The notes: generated by a model from the sequence alone, not told the origin. A DNA stretch of 64,000 bases from JAXGXJ01 sp963829545 (GCA_963829545.1 CAWHIX010000009.1:124001-188000), one strand, 5' to 3'; positions 19,955 through 29,243 are shown, numbered from the stretch's first letter. Numbers and translations: made by a program.

Positions 19955-20655
19955 TTACTCTCCCAGGATGACGCGGGCATCGACGGCTATGGCCCCCTCG
20001 GGGTAGGCGAAGATGGGGTTGAGGTCCATCTCCTTCACCGCCGGCGTCGTGGAGACGAACTCCGAGACGCGCAGAAGGATGTCCTCGAGCGCGGAGGTGT
20101 CCACCGGCTCGCGAGCCGCGAAAGCCGTCGAGGAGACGCGGCGGCACGGATCTCCCTGATGGCCTTGGCTGCGTCGGCTCTGGTCAGAGGAGCGATCTTG
20201 AAGCTGACGTCCTTGAGGACCTCCACCCAGACGCCTCCCAGTCCGAACATGAGAACGGGGCCGAACTGGGGGTCGGTGGCCATGCCCACGATCACCTCGA
20301 GCCCGGGCCGGGCCATGTTCTGGACCGTCACGCCCTCGATGACGGCATCCGGGAACTTCTCCCTGCAGGCCGACATGATGGCTTCGTAGGCTTGGGCAAC
20401 ATCCTGCTCGTTCGCCAGGCCGACCTTCACCCCGCCGGCGTCGCTCTTGTGAGTGATGTCCGGCGAGGAGACCTTGAGAACCACCGGGTAGCCGATGTCC
20501 CCGCTGAGAGCCACTGCCTCCTGCACAGACGTCGCCAGCTTCATCTCGGTGGTGTCGATCCCCAGACTGCGGAGAAGCTGCTTCGACTCCATCTCCGTGA
20601 GAACGGTGCGCTCCTCTTTGCGGGCCTGCTCTATGATCTCGCTCGCGCCACTCAT
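19955..20655 (-). CDS. ADP-forming acyl-CoA synthetase, ATP-grasp (beta-type) subunit
   Basis: About 233 residues. ATP-grasp_5 domain with PVVLKVSSPDITHKSDAGGV and, after a frame change near 20128, the C-terminal EMDLNPIFAYPEGAIAVDARV that holds the Mg/ATP-binding acidic residue. It is half of a two-subunit acetyl-CoA synthetase (ADP-forming), a substrate-level phosphorylation enzyme of anaerobes. The stop at 19955 is 4 bp before the alpha start. The ATG at 20655 follows GGAAAGG; an ATG at 20673 is an alternative. Its place after the beta-keto acid cleavage enzyme suggests ATP recovery from pathway acyl-CoA. Confidence 0.85.
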
Positions 20656-20683
20656 CTCTGCTTGCCTTTCCATCAGCCTGCCG

Positions 20684-21500
20684 CTACCGCACCAATTCGG
20701 GTGACAGTTTCAACCTCTCCACCACCTCGTCGACAGTGGCCGGCTGAAGGTTCAGCGACCTGGCCACGCCCACCAGCTGCTCCACGAGTTGAGCGTTGGA
20801 GGTGGCCAGCTCCCGCGGCCTGATCATCAGCGTGTCCTCCAGACCGGTACGCGCGTTTCCGCCCATGGCCAGCCCGATGGCGGTCAGCGGGCAGGTTGGC
20901 CTTTCCGATGGCGATGACCTGCCAACTGGTACCGGCGGGCAGCTCGCGCACCAGGTAGGCGAGCAACGTAGGATCGGCTGGCATGCCGCCCTTGACGCCC
21001 ATGACGAACGACACCTGCAGCGGCTCGGTGAGAAGTCCTCTCTTGAGCAGGTCCAGCATCAGGCCCAGGTGCCCCGTGTCGTAGATCTCGACCTCCGCCT
21101 TGATGCCGAGTTCCAGCATGCGCTCGGCAAGCTGCAGCATCTGCTTGGGCGGGTTGCGGAACTCGTTCTCGCCGATGGTCATGGTGGCCGGGTTCAGGGT
21201 GGCCATAGCGGGCTTGGCTTCGACGATCCTCATGCGGTCTTCGTAGGCGAAGCCACCGCCGGTGGAGAGCTGCACGATGCCCGGGCACTTCTCGCGCACG
21301 GCTTCCACGGTGCGTCGGGCCACGTCGAGGTCGGTGGTGAAGTTGTCGTTCTCGCGCAGGTGGATGTGGATCACGGAGGCGCCGGCCTCATAGGCTCCCT
21401 TGGCGCTCTCCGCCACTTCCTCTGGAGAGCCCGGCATGGCCGGGTTGTCCGCCTTGAGGGCGGCGGGGCCGGTGAGCGAGGCGGTAATGATGGGATTCAC
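20684..21500 (-). CDS. Beta-keto acid cleavage enzyme (BKACE, DUF849)
   Basis: About 272 residues with one frame change near 20888. It has the N-terminal metal motif VIHIHLRE (two zinc-binding histidines) and, past the break, GGNARTGLEDTL with the conserved Arg and the metal-binding Glu of GLED. Family reaction: a beta-keto acid plus acetyl-CoA gives acetoacetate and a new acyl-CoA. With 3,5-dioxohexanoate (triacetate) as substrate the products would be acetoacetate and acetoacetyl-CoA, the step after ring opening in phloroglucinol breakdown. The GTG at 21500 follows AGGAGG. It lies 17 bp after ThL3 and 28 bp before the synthetase, so all share one operon. Confidence 0.85.
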
Positions 21501-21517
21501 GTTGCGATGCCTCCTGG

Positions 21518-24154
21518 TTAGGCGTTGTTTGCCGTTGCGTACTCTGGTGTCGGTGCCCACTTCTCCACCTCTATGAGGCAGGAGTTGGGCGCCATGCCCG
21601 TCGAGGTGGGGGTCACGAACCGTTTGGGGGTCAGGATGTTGATGCATCCCGCGGTGTCGGGCGAGTAGCCGGGTTCGCCCAGCGGGAGATAGTCCGCGAC
21701 CGATTCGTAGCAGTGCACGGTTCCCGGCCCGACGCGTTCGGTTACCTGGGCGGCGAGGATGACCTCTCCGCGGTCGTTGAAGGCCCGGATGAGCTCGCCG
21801 TCTGTGACGCCGCGCGCCTCGGCGTCCTTGGTGTTCAGGCGCAGGATCCAGTAGTGGTGACCATCGATCAGAACCCGGTGGTCCTTGACGTCGTCGGTCC
21901 AGCTGTCTTTGCCGTCGCCCATGGTGTGGAGAGAGAAGCGCGGGTGCGGAGTCACGAGCTGCAGCGGGTATCTGTCCGCGAGTTCCGTGGTGTGATGCCC
22001 TTCCCAGCTGGGGATGTACTGCGGTCCCATCACGGGACGCTCCGGATCGACCACGCCGCCGGCGTAGAAGCGCTCGAGACTGGAGGCCACGAACTCTATC
22101 TTGCCGGAAGCCGTCTGCAGACCCTTCCCCGCCACCGTGTCCCAGGGCTTGGGCCCCAGATCCGGCGTGTCGCGCTGCCGGTCTTCGGCGAACCAGCGCA
22201 GCGCCGGAGTCCGCTTTCGGTCGGGTGGGGTGGGAACGAGGTAGTAGCCCTTCTCCTCGAACTCCTCCCAGGAGATACGACCGGGAAGGTCGCTGGCGTG
22301 GAAGAGGCGCTTGACCCAGTCGAGGTCGGTGTGACCCCCTTCGGTGTAGATGTGGCCCAGACCCAGGCGTTCGGCCAGGAGCGAGAAGATCTCGTAGTCG
22401 GACTTCGATTCGCCCAGCGGCTCGATGCACTTCTTCTCCAGGACTATGAGACGGTGATTGCAGGCATCGGCCGCCGAGGCGCCGGCTCCGGTGGGGCAGG
22501 CCCACTCGCCGATGTCCCAGCGCTCGAAGTTGGTGCAGGCGGGCAGGATGATGTCGGCGAACTTGGCCTCCCCCTCGAACCAGATGGACTGGTTGACCAC
22601 GAACTGGATCTTGCCCTCGCGATAGGCGCGCACGTAGCGGTTGGTCTCGGTCATGGTGCCGATGAAGGAGCCGCCGTATTTGTAGTACATAGCGCAGGGT
22701 GCATACCCGGGCGCGGGATACTCGTACTTCTGGAACTGCGACTCTAGGGAAGAACCGCAGAAACCCTTGCCCCGCCACTCCAGATGCTCGTGAGCCATGG
22801 CTTCGGGGATGAGAAGGCGAGAGACGGTCTGGCCTTCGGTGGAGTGCTGGGGGTTCGCGGGAGGTCCGCCATCGGGCCACAGCCGGCTGCGCGAGACGGA
22901 AGGCGCTCGCCGTGGTGGCATCGCCGGAGATGCCCCCCTCGTTGTAGCCGGGGAACCAGAAGGTGGTGTCGCAGGGAGCCCCTTGCGTGGTCGACCAGAT
23001 GTTGACGCCCGGCTTGCCCAAGCCCTGCATGGCGGCCAGGGCGATCATGGTCCGGGCCCACTCGCCCCCGGTGGCCGAGCGACAGGCGCCGCCGAAACCA
23101 CCCTTGCCACCGGCGGCCAGCATGGTCTTCTTGGCGCCCCACTCCCGGGCCAGGGCCCGGATCTCGCGGGCGGGGAGGCCACATTCTCCCTCGGCCCATT
23201 CGGTGGTCTTGGGGACGCCGTCGCTCTCGCCCAGGACGTAGGCCTTCCACTCCTCGAAGCCCACCGTGCGCGACGCCACGTATTCCTTGTCGTAGGTGCC
23301 TTCGCTGAGCCAGGTGAAGGCGATAGCCAGGCCCAGGGCCACGTCGGTGCCCAGACGGGGGGCGAACCACTTGTCGGAAAACAGGCCGGCGGTGTGGTTG
23401 AAGTAGGGGTCGATGAACACCATCTTCACGCCCAGTTCCTTGAACCAGTAGCGGCGCGGGGTGCTCTCGAAGGCGGTGTAGATGCCTCCGCCCGTGCTCT
23501 CCGGGTCGGACGACCAGAAGACGATCATCTCCGTGTTCTTGAGCGCGTCTTCCAGCAGATCGTACTGCTCGGGGATGCCCAGGCGGTGGCTGAAGCCCCA
23601 CATGTGCATGCCGGCCCAGTGCCAGCCTTCCCAGCTGTCGGGGTTGTGCTCTCCGTAGGTGAAGCCCACCAGGTTCATGAAGCGGTAGTAGGCGCTGGTG
23701 CGGTAACCCACGATACCCCAGAGATGGTGAGACCCCGGGGAAGTGAGGATGGCCGCCGGCCCCTGCTCGCGCTTCAGCCTGACTATCTCCTCGGCGACGA
23801 TGTCCAGGGCCTCGTCCCAGCTGATGGGCTCGTAGCCGGAATGCCCCGGTTCTGGGCGTTGCGCCCTCCGGGGCCGGTGGAGCCGGGGGCGCCGCTGGGA
23901 TCGAAGTCCACCCGCTTGAGCGGGGTGAGGATGCGCTTGGGCGAGTAGATGGTCGACTTCTGGGCGACGGTGTAGGGCGACACGGTGGTGCGGCGCGGGG
24001 GCGTGAAATCACGCCCCCGCGCCTTGATGGTCCACGAAGGCCCGTCACTGTCGTCCAATTCGAGAGGGACGATGCGAACGATCTTGCCGTCCTTGACATC
24101 GACGTGCACCGGCCCTCCGGTGGTGAGGTTCGTGAGCCGGGCGGCGGGCTCCAT
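21518..24154 (-). CDS. athL: Pyrogallol hydroxytransferase large subunit homologue (ThL3)
   Basis: About 878 residues after two repairs (near 23850 and 22892), against 875 for the Pelobacter enzyme. Start EPAARLTN then TTGGPVHVDVKDGK; His143 in GSHHLW, Asp173 and Ser174 in NPDSWEGWHW (Mo ligand), and Tyr404 in FPGYNEGGISGD fall within one residue of His144, Asp174, Ser175 and Tyr404 of the known enzyme. The C-terminus keeps CINILTPKRF. It is by eye the closest of the four large subunits to pyrogallol-phloroglucinol transhydroxylase. It has no adjacent small subunit, so it must borrow ThS1 or work alone. Cytoplasmic. It lies between an SDR and the BKACE gene in an operon led by operator site 3. 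Confidence 0.88.
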
Positions 24155-24183
24155 CTCTTCCTCCTACTTCCTCTCCGCGCCGA

Positions 24184-24939
24184 TCACACGGCGGATAGGC
24201 CGCCATCGATGTAGAGGATCTGCCCCGTCATGAAATCGGATGCGTCCGAGGCAAGCAGGAGGGCAGGACCGATGATGTCTTCGGGCGCGCCCAGTCGGTG
24301 CAGCGGGATCTCGGCCGTCATCTTCGAGTAGATCTCGGGCTTGGAGAGGAACTCGCGGGTCATGTCGGTCATCACCAGCGCCGGCGCGAGGGCGTTGACA
24401 TTGATGTTGTACTTGGCCCATTCCGCCGCCAGCGTCTTGGTGAGGGAGTCCACGCCGCCCTTGCTCGCTGCGTACGCGGTGCCGCCCATCGACGGGGCCA
24501 CCTTGCCCCTCACCGAGGACATGTTGACTATCTTGCCCCGCTTCTGCTCGATCATGACGGCCCCAACAGCTTGGCTGGCCAGGAAGGTCCCGAGAATATT
24601 GAACTTGATTACCTTCTCGAACTCTTCCGGCGGCATCTCTTCAGCCGAGAAGCGGCAGTTGGTGCCGGCGACGTTCACCAGGATGTCGATCTGCGAGAAG
24701 CTCTTCATCACCTCGTCGACCATAGCCTTGCACGACTCGGCACTGGTGACGTCGCACGAGACGGCCAAGGCCTTCCTGCCCAGAGCCTCGATGTCCTTGA
24801 CGACCTGCTCCAGATGCGCCTTGTCTCGGCTTGTGACGACCACATCCGCTCCGGCCTTGGCCAGGCCGACGGCAAGGGGGCGTCCCAGACCGCCGCCTCC
24901 GCCCGTCACGATGGCCACTTTGCCTGTCAGATCGAACAT
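24184..24939 (-). CDS. Short-chain dehydrogenase/reductase (candidate phloroglucinol reductase)
   Basis: 251 residues. NAD(P)-binding TGGGGGLG, NVAG, catalytic Ser in NMSSVRG and YAASK, and C-terminal IDGGLSAV: a classical SDR. The ATG at 24939 follows AAAGGAGTCCCC. It is co-transcribed with the 3-hydroxyacyl-CoA dehydrogenase-like gene and ThL3. Placed right before a transhydroxylase that would make phloroglucinol, it is a fair candidate for its NADPH reduction to dihydrophloroglucinol, or for a later alcohol oxidation. SDR sequence alone does not decide the substrate. Confidence 0.85.
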   Translation of the reverse strand: MFDLTGKVAIVTGGGGGLGRPLAVGLAKAGADVVVTSRDKAHLEQVVKDIEALGRKALAVSCDVTSAESCKAMVDEVMKSFSQIDILVNVAGTNCRFSAEEMPPEEFEKVIKFNILGTFLASQAVGAVMIEQKRGKIVNMSSVRGKVAPSMGGTAYAASKGGVDSLTKTLAAEWAKYNINVNALAPALVMTDMTREFLSKPEIYSKMTAEIPLHRLGAPEDIIGPALLLASDASDFMTGQILYIDGGLSAV

Positions 24940-24986
24940 GGGGACTCCTTTCATATCGAGGGAAACGGGGCCTTGTCTTTCAGGCC

Positions 24987-25928
24987 CTACTGACGTGTCA
25001 AAAACAGCTTGAGCTGGTCGAGCAGCAGGCGGTTCTTCTCCTTGAGGACCTCCGCGCGGGTCTTGCCGCTGTAGTCGTACCAGCCCTTGCCCGACTTGAT
25101 GCCCAATTCCCCCTTCTCGACCTTCTCCACGAGGATCGGCGACGGCTCGGTCGCGCAACTCAGGCCCTTGAAGACCCGCCCCGACACCACCATGGAGATA
25201 TCGAGACCGATCATGTCCTCCACCTCCATGGGGCCCAGGCACGCGAACCTGAAGCCGGTGCTGGCCTTCACCGCGATATCCAGGTCCTCAGGGGTACAGA
25301 TCCCTTCATCCAGCAGGTAATCGATCTCGCGTTCTATCGCCCCCATGATGCGGTTGACGATGAAGCCGGGCACCTCTTTGCGCACGAGCACGGTCTTCTT
25401 GCCCGAGGCCTCCATGAGGCGCTTGGTCTCTTCGAAAGCCACGTCCGACGTCGCGCTGCCCCGATGGATCTCCACCAGGGGGATTATGTGCGCAGGATTG
25501 AAATAGTGGATGCCGATGACGTTCTCGGGCTTGGGCAACCCCTCGCTCAAGGAATCGACCGTGAAACTCCCGGTGTTGCTGCCGATGACCAGGTCGGCGT
25601 TCGCCGACTGCAGAGCGCCCAAGAGGGCCTTCTTGTCCTCCAGCACCTCGCGGATGGTCTCCACGACGTAGCTGCATCCCTCCATCGCTTGGACCATGTC
25701 GGTGGTCACAACGCCCTCGATGCGGTCCATCACCTGCTCGACGGTCTCCTGGATGAGGTCGAATTCGATGAACTGCTGCACGTTCTCCCGGATCTGGTCG
25801 AGCGCCCGAGCCAGCGGTTCCTCACGGCGAGCGACGAAGCGCACGCTGAACCCGGCCTGGGCGAAGGTCTGCGCGATGCCTTCACCCATCGTCCCCGTAC
25901 CCACGAGCAGTATCTTCTCTGTGTTCAT
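24987..25928 (-). CDS. 3-hydroxyacyl-CoA dehydrogenase family protein
   Basis: 313 residues, intact. Rossmann motif LLVGTGTMGEGIAQ, catalytic-loop Ser/Asn in GSNTGSF, HYFNPAH with the catalytic histidine, and a C-terminal 3HCDH domain ending in GIKSGKGWYDYSG. It oxidises a 3-hydroxyacyl substrate with NAD. As first gene of the site-3 operon it could act on 3-hydroxy-5-oxohexanoate (to 3,5-dioxohexanoate) or on 3-hydroxybutyryl-CoA. The ATG at 25928 is preceded by a TTGGAGTGATGA region. A promoter with operator lies 44 bp upstream. Confidence 0.9.
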   Translation of the reverse strand: MNTEKILLVGTGTMGEGIAQTFAQAGFSVRFVARREEPLARALDQIRENVQQFIEFDLIQETVEQVMDRIEGVVTTDMVQAMEGCSYVVETIREVLEDKKALLGALQSANADLVIGSNTGSFTVDSLSEGLPKPENVIGIHYFNPAHIIPLVEIHRGSATSDVAFEETKRLMEASGKKTVLVRKEVPGFIVNRIMGAIEREIDYLLDEGICTPEDLDIAVKASTGFRFACLGPMEVEDMIGLDISMVVSGRVFKGLSCATEPSPILVEKVEKGELGIKSGKGWYDYSGKTRAEVLKEKNRLLLDQLKLFLTRQ

Positions 25929-25961
25929 TCATCACTCCAAGACAAGGGCAGGATTAAGTGT

Positions 25962-26020
25962 CGTATGCGAGTTCGTATACGAAGTTTTGATACCGTACCG
26001 CGGGGCCGGACGAAAGTCAA
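25962..26020 (-). promoter_or_regulatory. Promoter and operator (site 3) of the ThL3 catabolic operon
   Basis: On the minus strand: -35 TTGACT (26020-26015), 17-bp spacer, -10 TACGGT (25997-25992), 8 bp, palindrome TTCGTATACGAA (25983-25972), then CTCGCATACGA. Spacing is identical to sites 1 and 4. Binding there would block transcription start of six genes. Confidence 0.8.
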
Positions 26021-26051
26021 TAGTCCCGGGGGTCGACGCCCCCGCGATGGG

Positions 26052-26481
26052 CTACGCCTGCAGCTTGCCGAATACCTTCCAGATGCCGCGATGAAAGCGA
26101 TGGACCGATTCTACGGGTTGTGCATACATGAGAACGCAGGCCCCATGGATGACCGGGACGTTGTTGGCCTCGCACAAGGCGAGGGCCTCCTTCGAGTCGG
26201 ATCCGCTCTGCAGCCACAGGCGCGGGATACCCGCATCGATAGCCTCCTGCACGGCGGCTGCGCACTCGCTTCTGGGAACGGCGATGATGGCTCCGTCGAC
26301 CGTGTCCTTCAGGCTCGGCGATGCTCGGGTCCGTTGGCCCCGTGTTCAGATATACCACCGGGACCGTGTAGCCCTTGCGGACCAACTCTTCGTTCATCTT
26401 GGCGCCCATGACGGGGGTCTGTGCGGAGAGTCGGACAAGCGCGAGGTTCTTATGGCTGAGGAACTCTTCCGTTGTGATCAT
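26052..26481 (-). CDS. CoA-binding domain protein (YccU-like)
   Basis: About 142 residues with one frame change near 26320. The front (FLSHKNLALVRLSAQTPVMGAKMNEELVRKGYTVPVVYLN) and the back (EAIDAGIPRLWLQSGSDSKEA, VIHGACVLMYAQPVESVHRFH) together make a single Rossmann CoA-binding domain. Such small proteins have no settled function. It is the last gene of the site-4 operon, 143 bp after the SDR; that gap holds no clear signal. Confidence 0.7.
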
Positions 26482-26624
26482 GGCTGTTCTCCATCCACCG
26501 AGTTGCGTACGACGTTACCCCAGCATAGCCGCAATCGCAGGAAGATGGACCGGCCGACGTGGCGGATTTCGCCTGGCCAGGTGGGCGGGCCGGTGGGCGC
26601 TCAAGCGACGGGAGCTCCGCGCGC

Positions 26625-27425
26625 CTACACGGTCTGGTATCCGTACGCAAGCCATCCACCGTCCACGGGCAGCGTGACCCCAGTGATGAATCCGGCGTCG
26701 TCGGAAGCCAAGAAGAGGATGGCCTCAGCCACCTCCTCCGGCTCCGCCGGCCGTCCCATGGGGCACCTCTTCTGGATCTCCTCCAGAGACACCACACCCT
26801 TGTCGATGGCAGCCTCCAGACGCTGCGTCCGAGTCCAACACGGCGCTACGCAGTTGACGTTGATCTTGTACTTCGCCCACTCCACGGCCAGGGACCGCGT
26901 CATGTTTATCACGGCGGCTTTGGACGGTCCGTAGGCGTTTATGTTGGGCGCCCCGGCTATCCCTGTCTGAGAAGCTACGTTGACGATCTTGCCGCCATCA
27001 TGCTCCTTCATCCAGCGCGCGACCCGCTGACTGCAAAGGAACGTGGCTCTCACATTGATCGCCATCACCCTGTCCCAAGCCTCCACGTCCTCCAGTTCCA
27101 GCGTGGGGGCGAAAACCTTGCCCACTCCGGCATTGTTGACCAGTATGTCGATGCCTCTGAGCTCGCTGATGGCTCTGTCGACCATGGCGTACAGTTCGCC
27201 GGGTTTCGACATGTCCGCGGCTATGGCCACCGACTTTCGACCCATGCCAGCGATAGCCGCTGCCGTTTCTTCAGCGTGCGATAGATCGAGATCGGTGGCG
27301 ACCACATCGGCGCCTTCCCGCGCGAGGAGCAGGGCTGTGGCCTGACCGATACCCGTGCCGGCCCCCGTGACCAACGCGGCCTTGCCCTCCAGTCTCAATG
27401 CGTGTGGCGACTCCGATGCGATCAC
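26625..27425 (-). CDS. Short-chain dehydrogenase/reductase
   Basis: 266 residues. TGAGTGIG, NNAG, NVASQTG and YGPSK motifs and a C-terminal PVDGGWLAYG. The GTG at 27425 overlaps the stop of the crotonase gene (GTGA), so the two are coupled. A TTG a little further in would give RLEGKAALVTG as the N-terminus. By linkage to the candidate ring-opening enzyme it may reduce the ring before cleavage or oxidise the alcohol after it. Confidence 0.85.
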   Translation of the reverse strand: MIASESPHALRLEGKAALVTGAGTGIGQATALLLAREGADVVATDLDLSHAEETAAAIAGMGRKSVAIAADMSKPGELYAMVDRAISELRGIDILVNNAGVGKVFAPTLELEDVEAWDRVMAINVRATFLCSQRVARWMKEHDGGKIVNVASQTGIAGAPNINAYGPSKAAVINMTRSLAVEWAKYKINVNCVAPCWTRTQRLEAAIDKGVVSLEEIQKRCPMGRPAEPEEVAEAILFLASDDAGFITGVTLPVDGGWLAYGYQTV

Positions 27426-28276
27426 ATCTTGGCCATCTTGTCGTCGTCGTACTTGATGTATTCGAACTCGTGGGCCGACTTGACCAGGTTGAACGAATAC
27501 ATCTCGGCGTACACGTGCTGGCGAAGGTTCTGCTCTACCAGTTCCCGCCAGGGACGCGCGCAGATGTGATGCGTCAGGCGCCGCGTGGAACGGTTCGTCT
27601 TCATGATGATGCGTGCCAGCTCCCAGGCCCGCTCCACGATCTTGTCTCTCTCCACGATCTCGTTGACCGCGCCCAGCTTCAGGCACGTCTCGGCGTCGAT
27701 GCCCTGCAGGGTGAGGCTCATGTAGTTGCCGCGCTTGACGCCCAGTACTTTCTGCAGGGCCATGGTCATGCCGTCACCGGGAACGTGACCGCCGTGCATA
27801 CCGAAGTGATCGTCCTGCAGGATGAAATCGGGAGTGCAGATGGTGATGTCGCTCATCATGGCCATCTCCCAGTGGATGCCACGGCCGTTTACGGCGCAGA
27901 TGGTCGGGATCTCGATATCGTTGACGAAGTTCTCCACGACCTTCAGCGTGTCGTAGATCTGGACGTTGAAGCGCTGGTCGTCATCGGGGGAATCCTCGAC
28001 GTCTTTGAACGACGAGGCGTCGACCTCGGCGATCCACTTGTCGCCGGTGGCGGTGAAGATGAGCACCTCGTTCTTCGTGTCGTGGCCGATGGTGGTCCAG
28101 AGCTCGGAGAAGGCGTGATGCATCTGGTAGCTCCAATGCACCGGACCGTCGAAGGTATGCATGCGCACTTCGAGGATGCCGTCCTCCGATCGCTTGAACT
28201 TGAAGAAGTTCTTGAAGCGCTCCGAGTACTCTTCGAGCGTGGGCATGTGAACGTAATCTTGTTCCGCCATGTTCAC
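27422..28276 (-). CDS. Crotonase-superfamily beta-diketone hydrolase (6-oxocamphor-hydrolase-like)
   Basis: 284 residues, intact. Crotonase fold (VNGRGIHWEMAMMSDI; HVPGDGMTMALQKVLG). Trp48 and His53 (HWSYQMHH), His135 (GIHWEM), a histidine in DDHFGMHGGH and Asp168 (PGDG) line up, with small gaps, with Trp40, His45, His122, His145 and Asp154 of 6-oxocamphor hydrolase, a retro-Claisenase that cuts cyclic beta-diketones without CoA. Ordinary enoyl-CoA hydratases lack this set. Dihydrophloroglucinol is a cyclohexane-1,3-dione, so hydrolytic ring opening to 3-hydroxy-5-oxohexanoate is a strong hypothesis. First gene of the site-4 operon. Confidence 0.8.
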   Translation of the reverse strand: MNMAEQDYVHMPTLEEYSERFKNFFKFKRSEDGILEVRMHTFDGPVHWSYQMHHAFSELWTTIGHDTKNEVLIFTATGDKWIAEVDASSFKDVEDSPDDDQRFNVQIYDTLKVVENFVNDIEIPTICAVNGRGIHWEMAMMSDITICTPDFILQDDHFGMHGGHVPGDGMTMALQKVLGVKRGNYMSLTLQGIDAETCLKLGAVNEIVERDKIVERAWELARIIMKTNRSTRRLTHHICARPWRELVEQNLRQHVYAEMYSFNLVKSAHEFEYIKYDDDKMAKM

Positions 28277-28340
28277 CGACTCCTAATCGAGCGTTCACGT
28301 TGACTACCGGGTTTCGAACGAGACGAACCCCTACCGACTT

Positions 28341-28399
28341 CGTATCAGAGTTCGTATACGAATCGTCGTTAACGTATCGCGGGCCAGGGCGAAAGTCAA
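28341..28399 (-). promoter_or_regulatory. Promoter and operator (site 4) of the crotonase operon
   Basis: On the minus strand: -35 TTGACT (28399-28394), 17-bp spacer, -10 TACGTT (28376-28371), 8 bp, palindrome TTCGTATACGAA (28362-28351), then CTCTGATACGAA. The plus strand reads TTCGTATC-AGAG-TTCGTATACGAA, so there are three half-sites: two direct and one inverted. Confidence 0.8.
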
Positions 28400-28403
28400 T
28401 AGA

Positions 28404-29243
28404 ATGCTCGTCGACGCACTGCGGGCCGGAGAATGTGCCGTGTTGCGCTCGTCCCGCGCGTGCCGTACCCTATGCGTCTCCATGGAAAGGTCGCCGCAGC
28501 TCTCCCCCATATGGAAGCCTTACGCCGAAGCCGCGCGAGCCCTCGGCGCCGGCTTGACCAATGCCGCCCTGGGGCCGGGCAGGAGCAGCGGCCGGCTGGA
28601 CGACCTGGCGCGGCGACTGCAGAGGGAACTCGACCGGATGACGCAGAAGGCCTTCGACGCTCTACCCGGCGGGCAGATGGCCTGCGGCCCCGGCTGCGAC
28701 TATTGCTGCCGCGCGCTTCCCGTCAGCGCAAGCCCCATCGAGGTGTTCGCCGTAATCCATCGGCTTCGCGACTCAGGCGACGCCGACCCCGCTCTGGCGG
28801 CGCGTCTCGCCGCGCTGACGCCTGAGTCTGCCCCGCGACCCCCGGAGAAGGCGAGCGGCAGTGACCCCAGCACGGAGGAACCGCCGGCCCGGCGCCATCT
28901 CCAGCCTTGCCCTCTTCTGGGCGACGGTCTGTGCCTGGTCTACAGCTCGCGGCCCCTGGCCTGCAGAGGTTTCGTGTCGGCTGACGCTTCGCTGTGCGCC
29001 GGGTGCGATGACAATCGGCTCATACCCAGTTCCACCGCGCATCAGCTGGGAGCGGCCGCCATGATGAGGGGAGTCATGGACGCTCTGGATACGCTCGGCT
29101 TGGCCGGTCAGCCGATCGAGTTCCGTTCGGGGCTGGGGCTGGCGCTCCGCGAAGCGGATGCCGAGAAGCGCTGGCTGCGCGGGGAAGATGTCTTTTCGCG
29201 GCTGGAGCCATCGGCCGAGAGCGAGACTCGCCGGGCTCAGTAG
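28404..29243 (+). CDS. YkgJ-type Cys-cluster protein
   Basis: 279 residues from the ATG at 28404; an ATG at 28482 is equally possible, since neither has a strong ribosome site. It holds the zinc/iron-chelate cluster CGPGCDYCC, then CPLLGDGLCLVY, RPLACRGF and CAGCDD, typical of the CxxxCxxCC family whose role is unclear. It is divergent from the crotonase operon and shares its promoter region. The last 7 bp overlap the convergent SnoaL-like gene. Confidence 0.75.
   Translation: MLVDALRAGECAVLRSSRACRTLCVSMERSPQLSPIWKPYAEAARALGAGLTNAALGPGRSSGRLDDLARRLQRELDRMTQKAFDALPGGQMACGPGCDYCCRALPVSASPIEVFAVIHRLRDSGDADPALAARLAALTPESAPRPPEKASGSDPSTEEPPARRHLQPCPLLGDGLCLVYSSRPLACRGFVSADASLCAGCDDNRLIPSSTAHQLGAAAMMRGVMDALDTLGLAGQPIEFRSGLGLALREADAEKRWLRGEDVFSRLEPSAESETRRAQ

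Noticed and set aside
27422..28276. Ordinary enoyl-CoA hydratase
   Set aside because: The residues at the catalytic Glu positions do not fit, while the 6-oxocamphor hydrolase set does.
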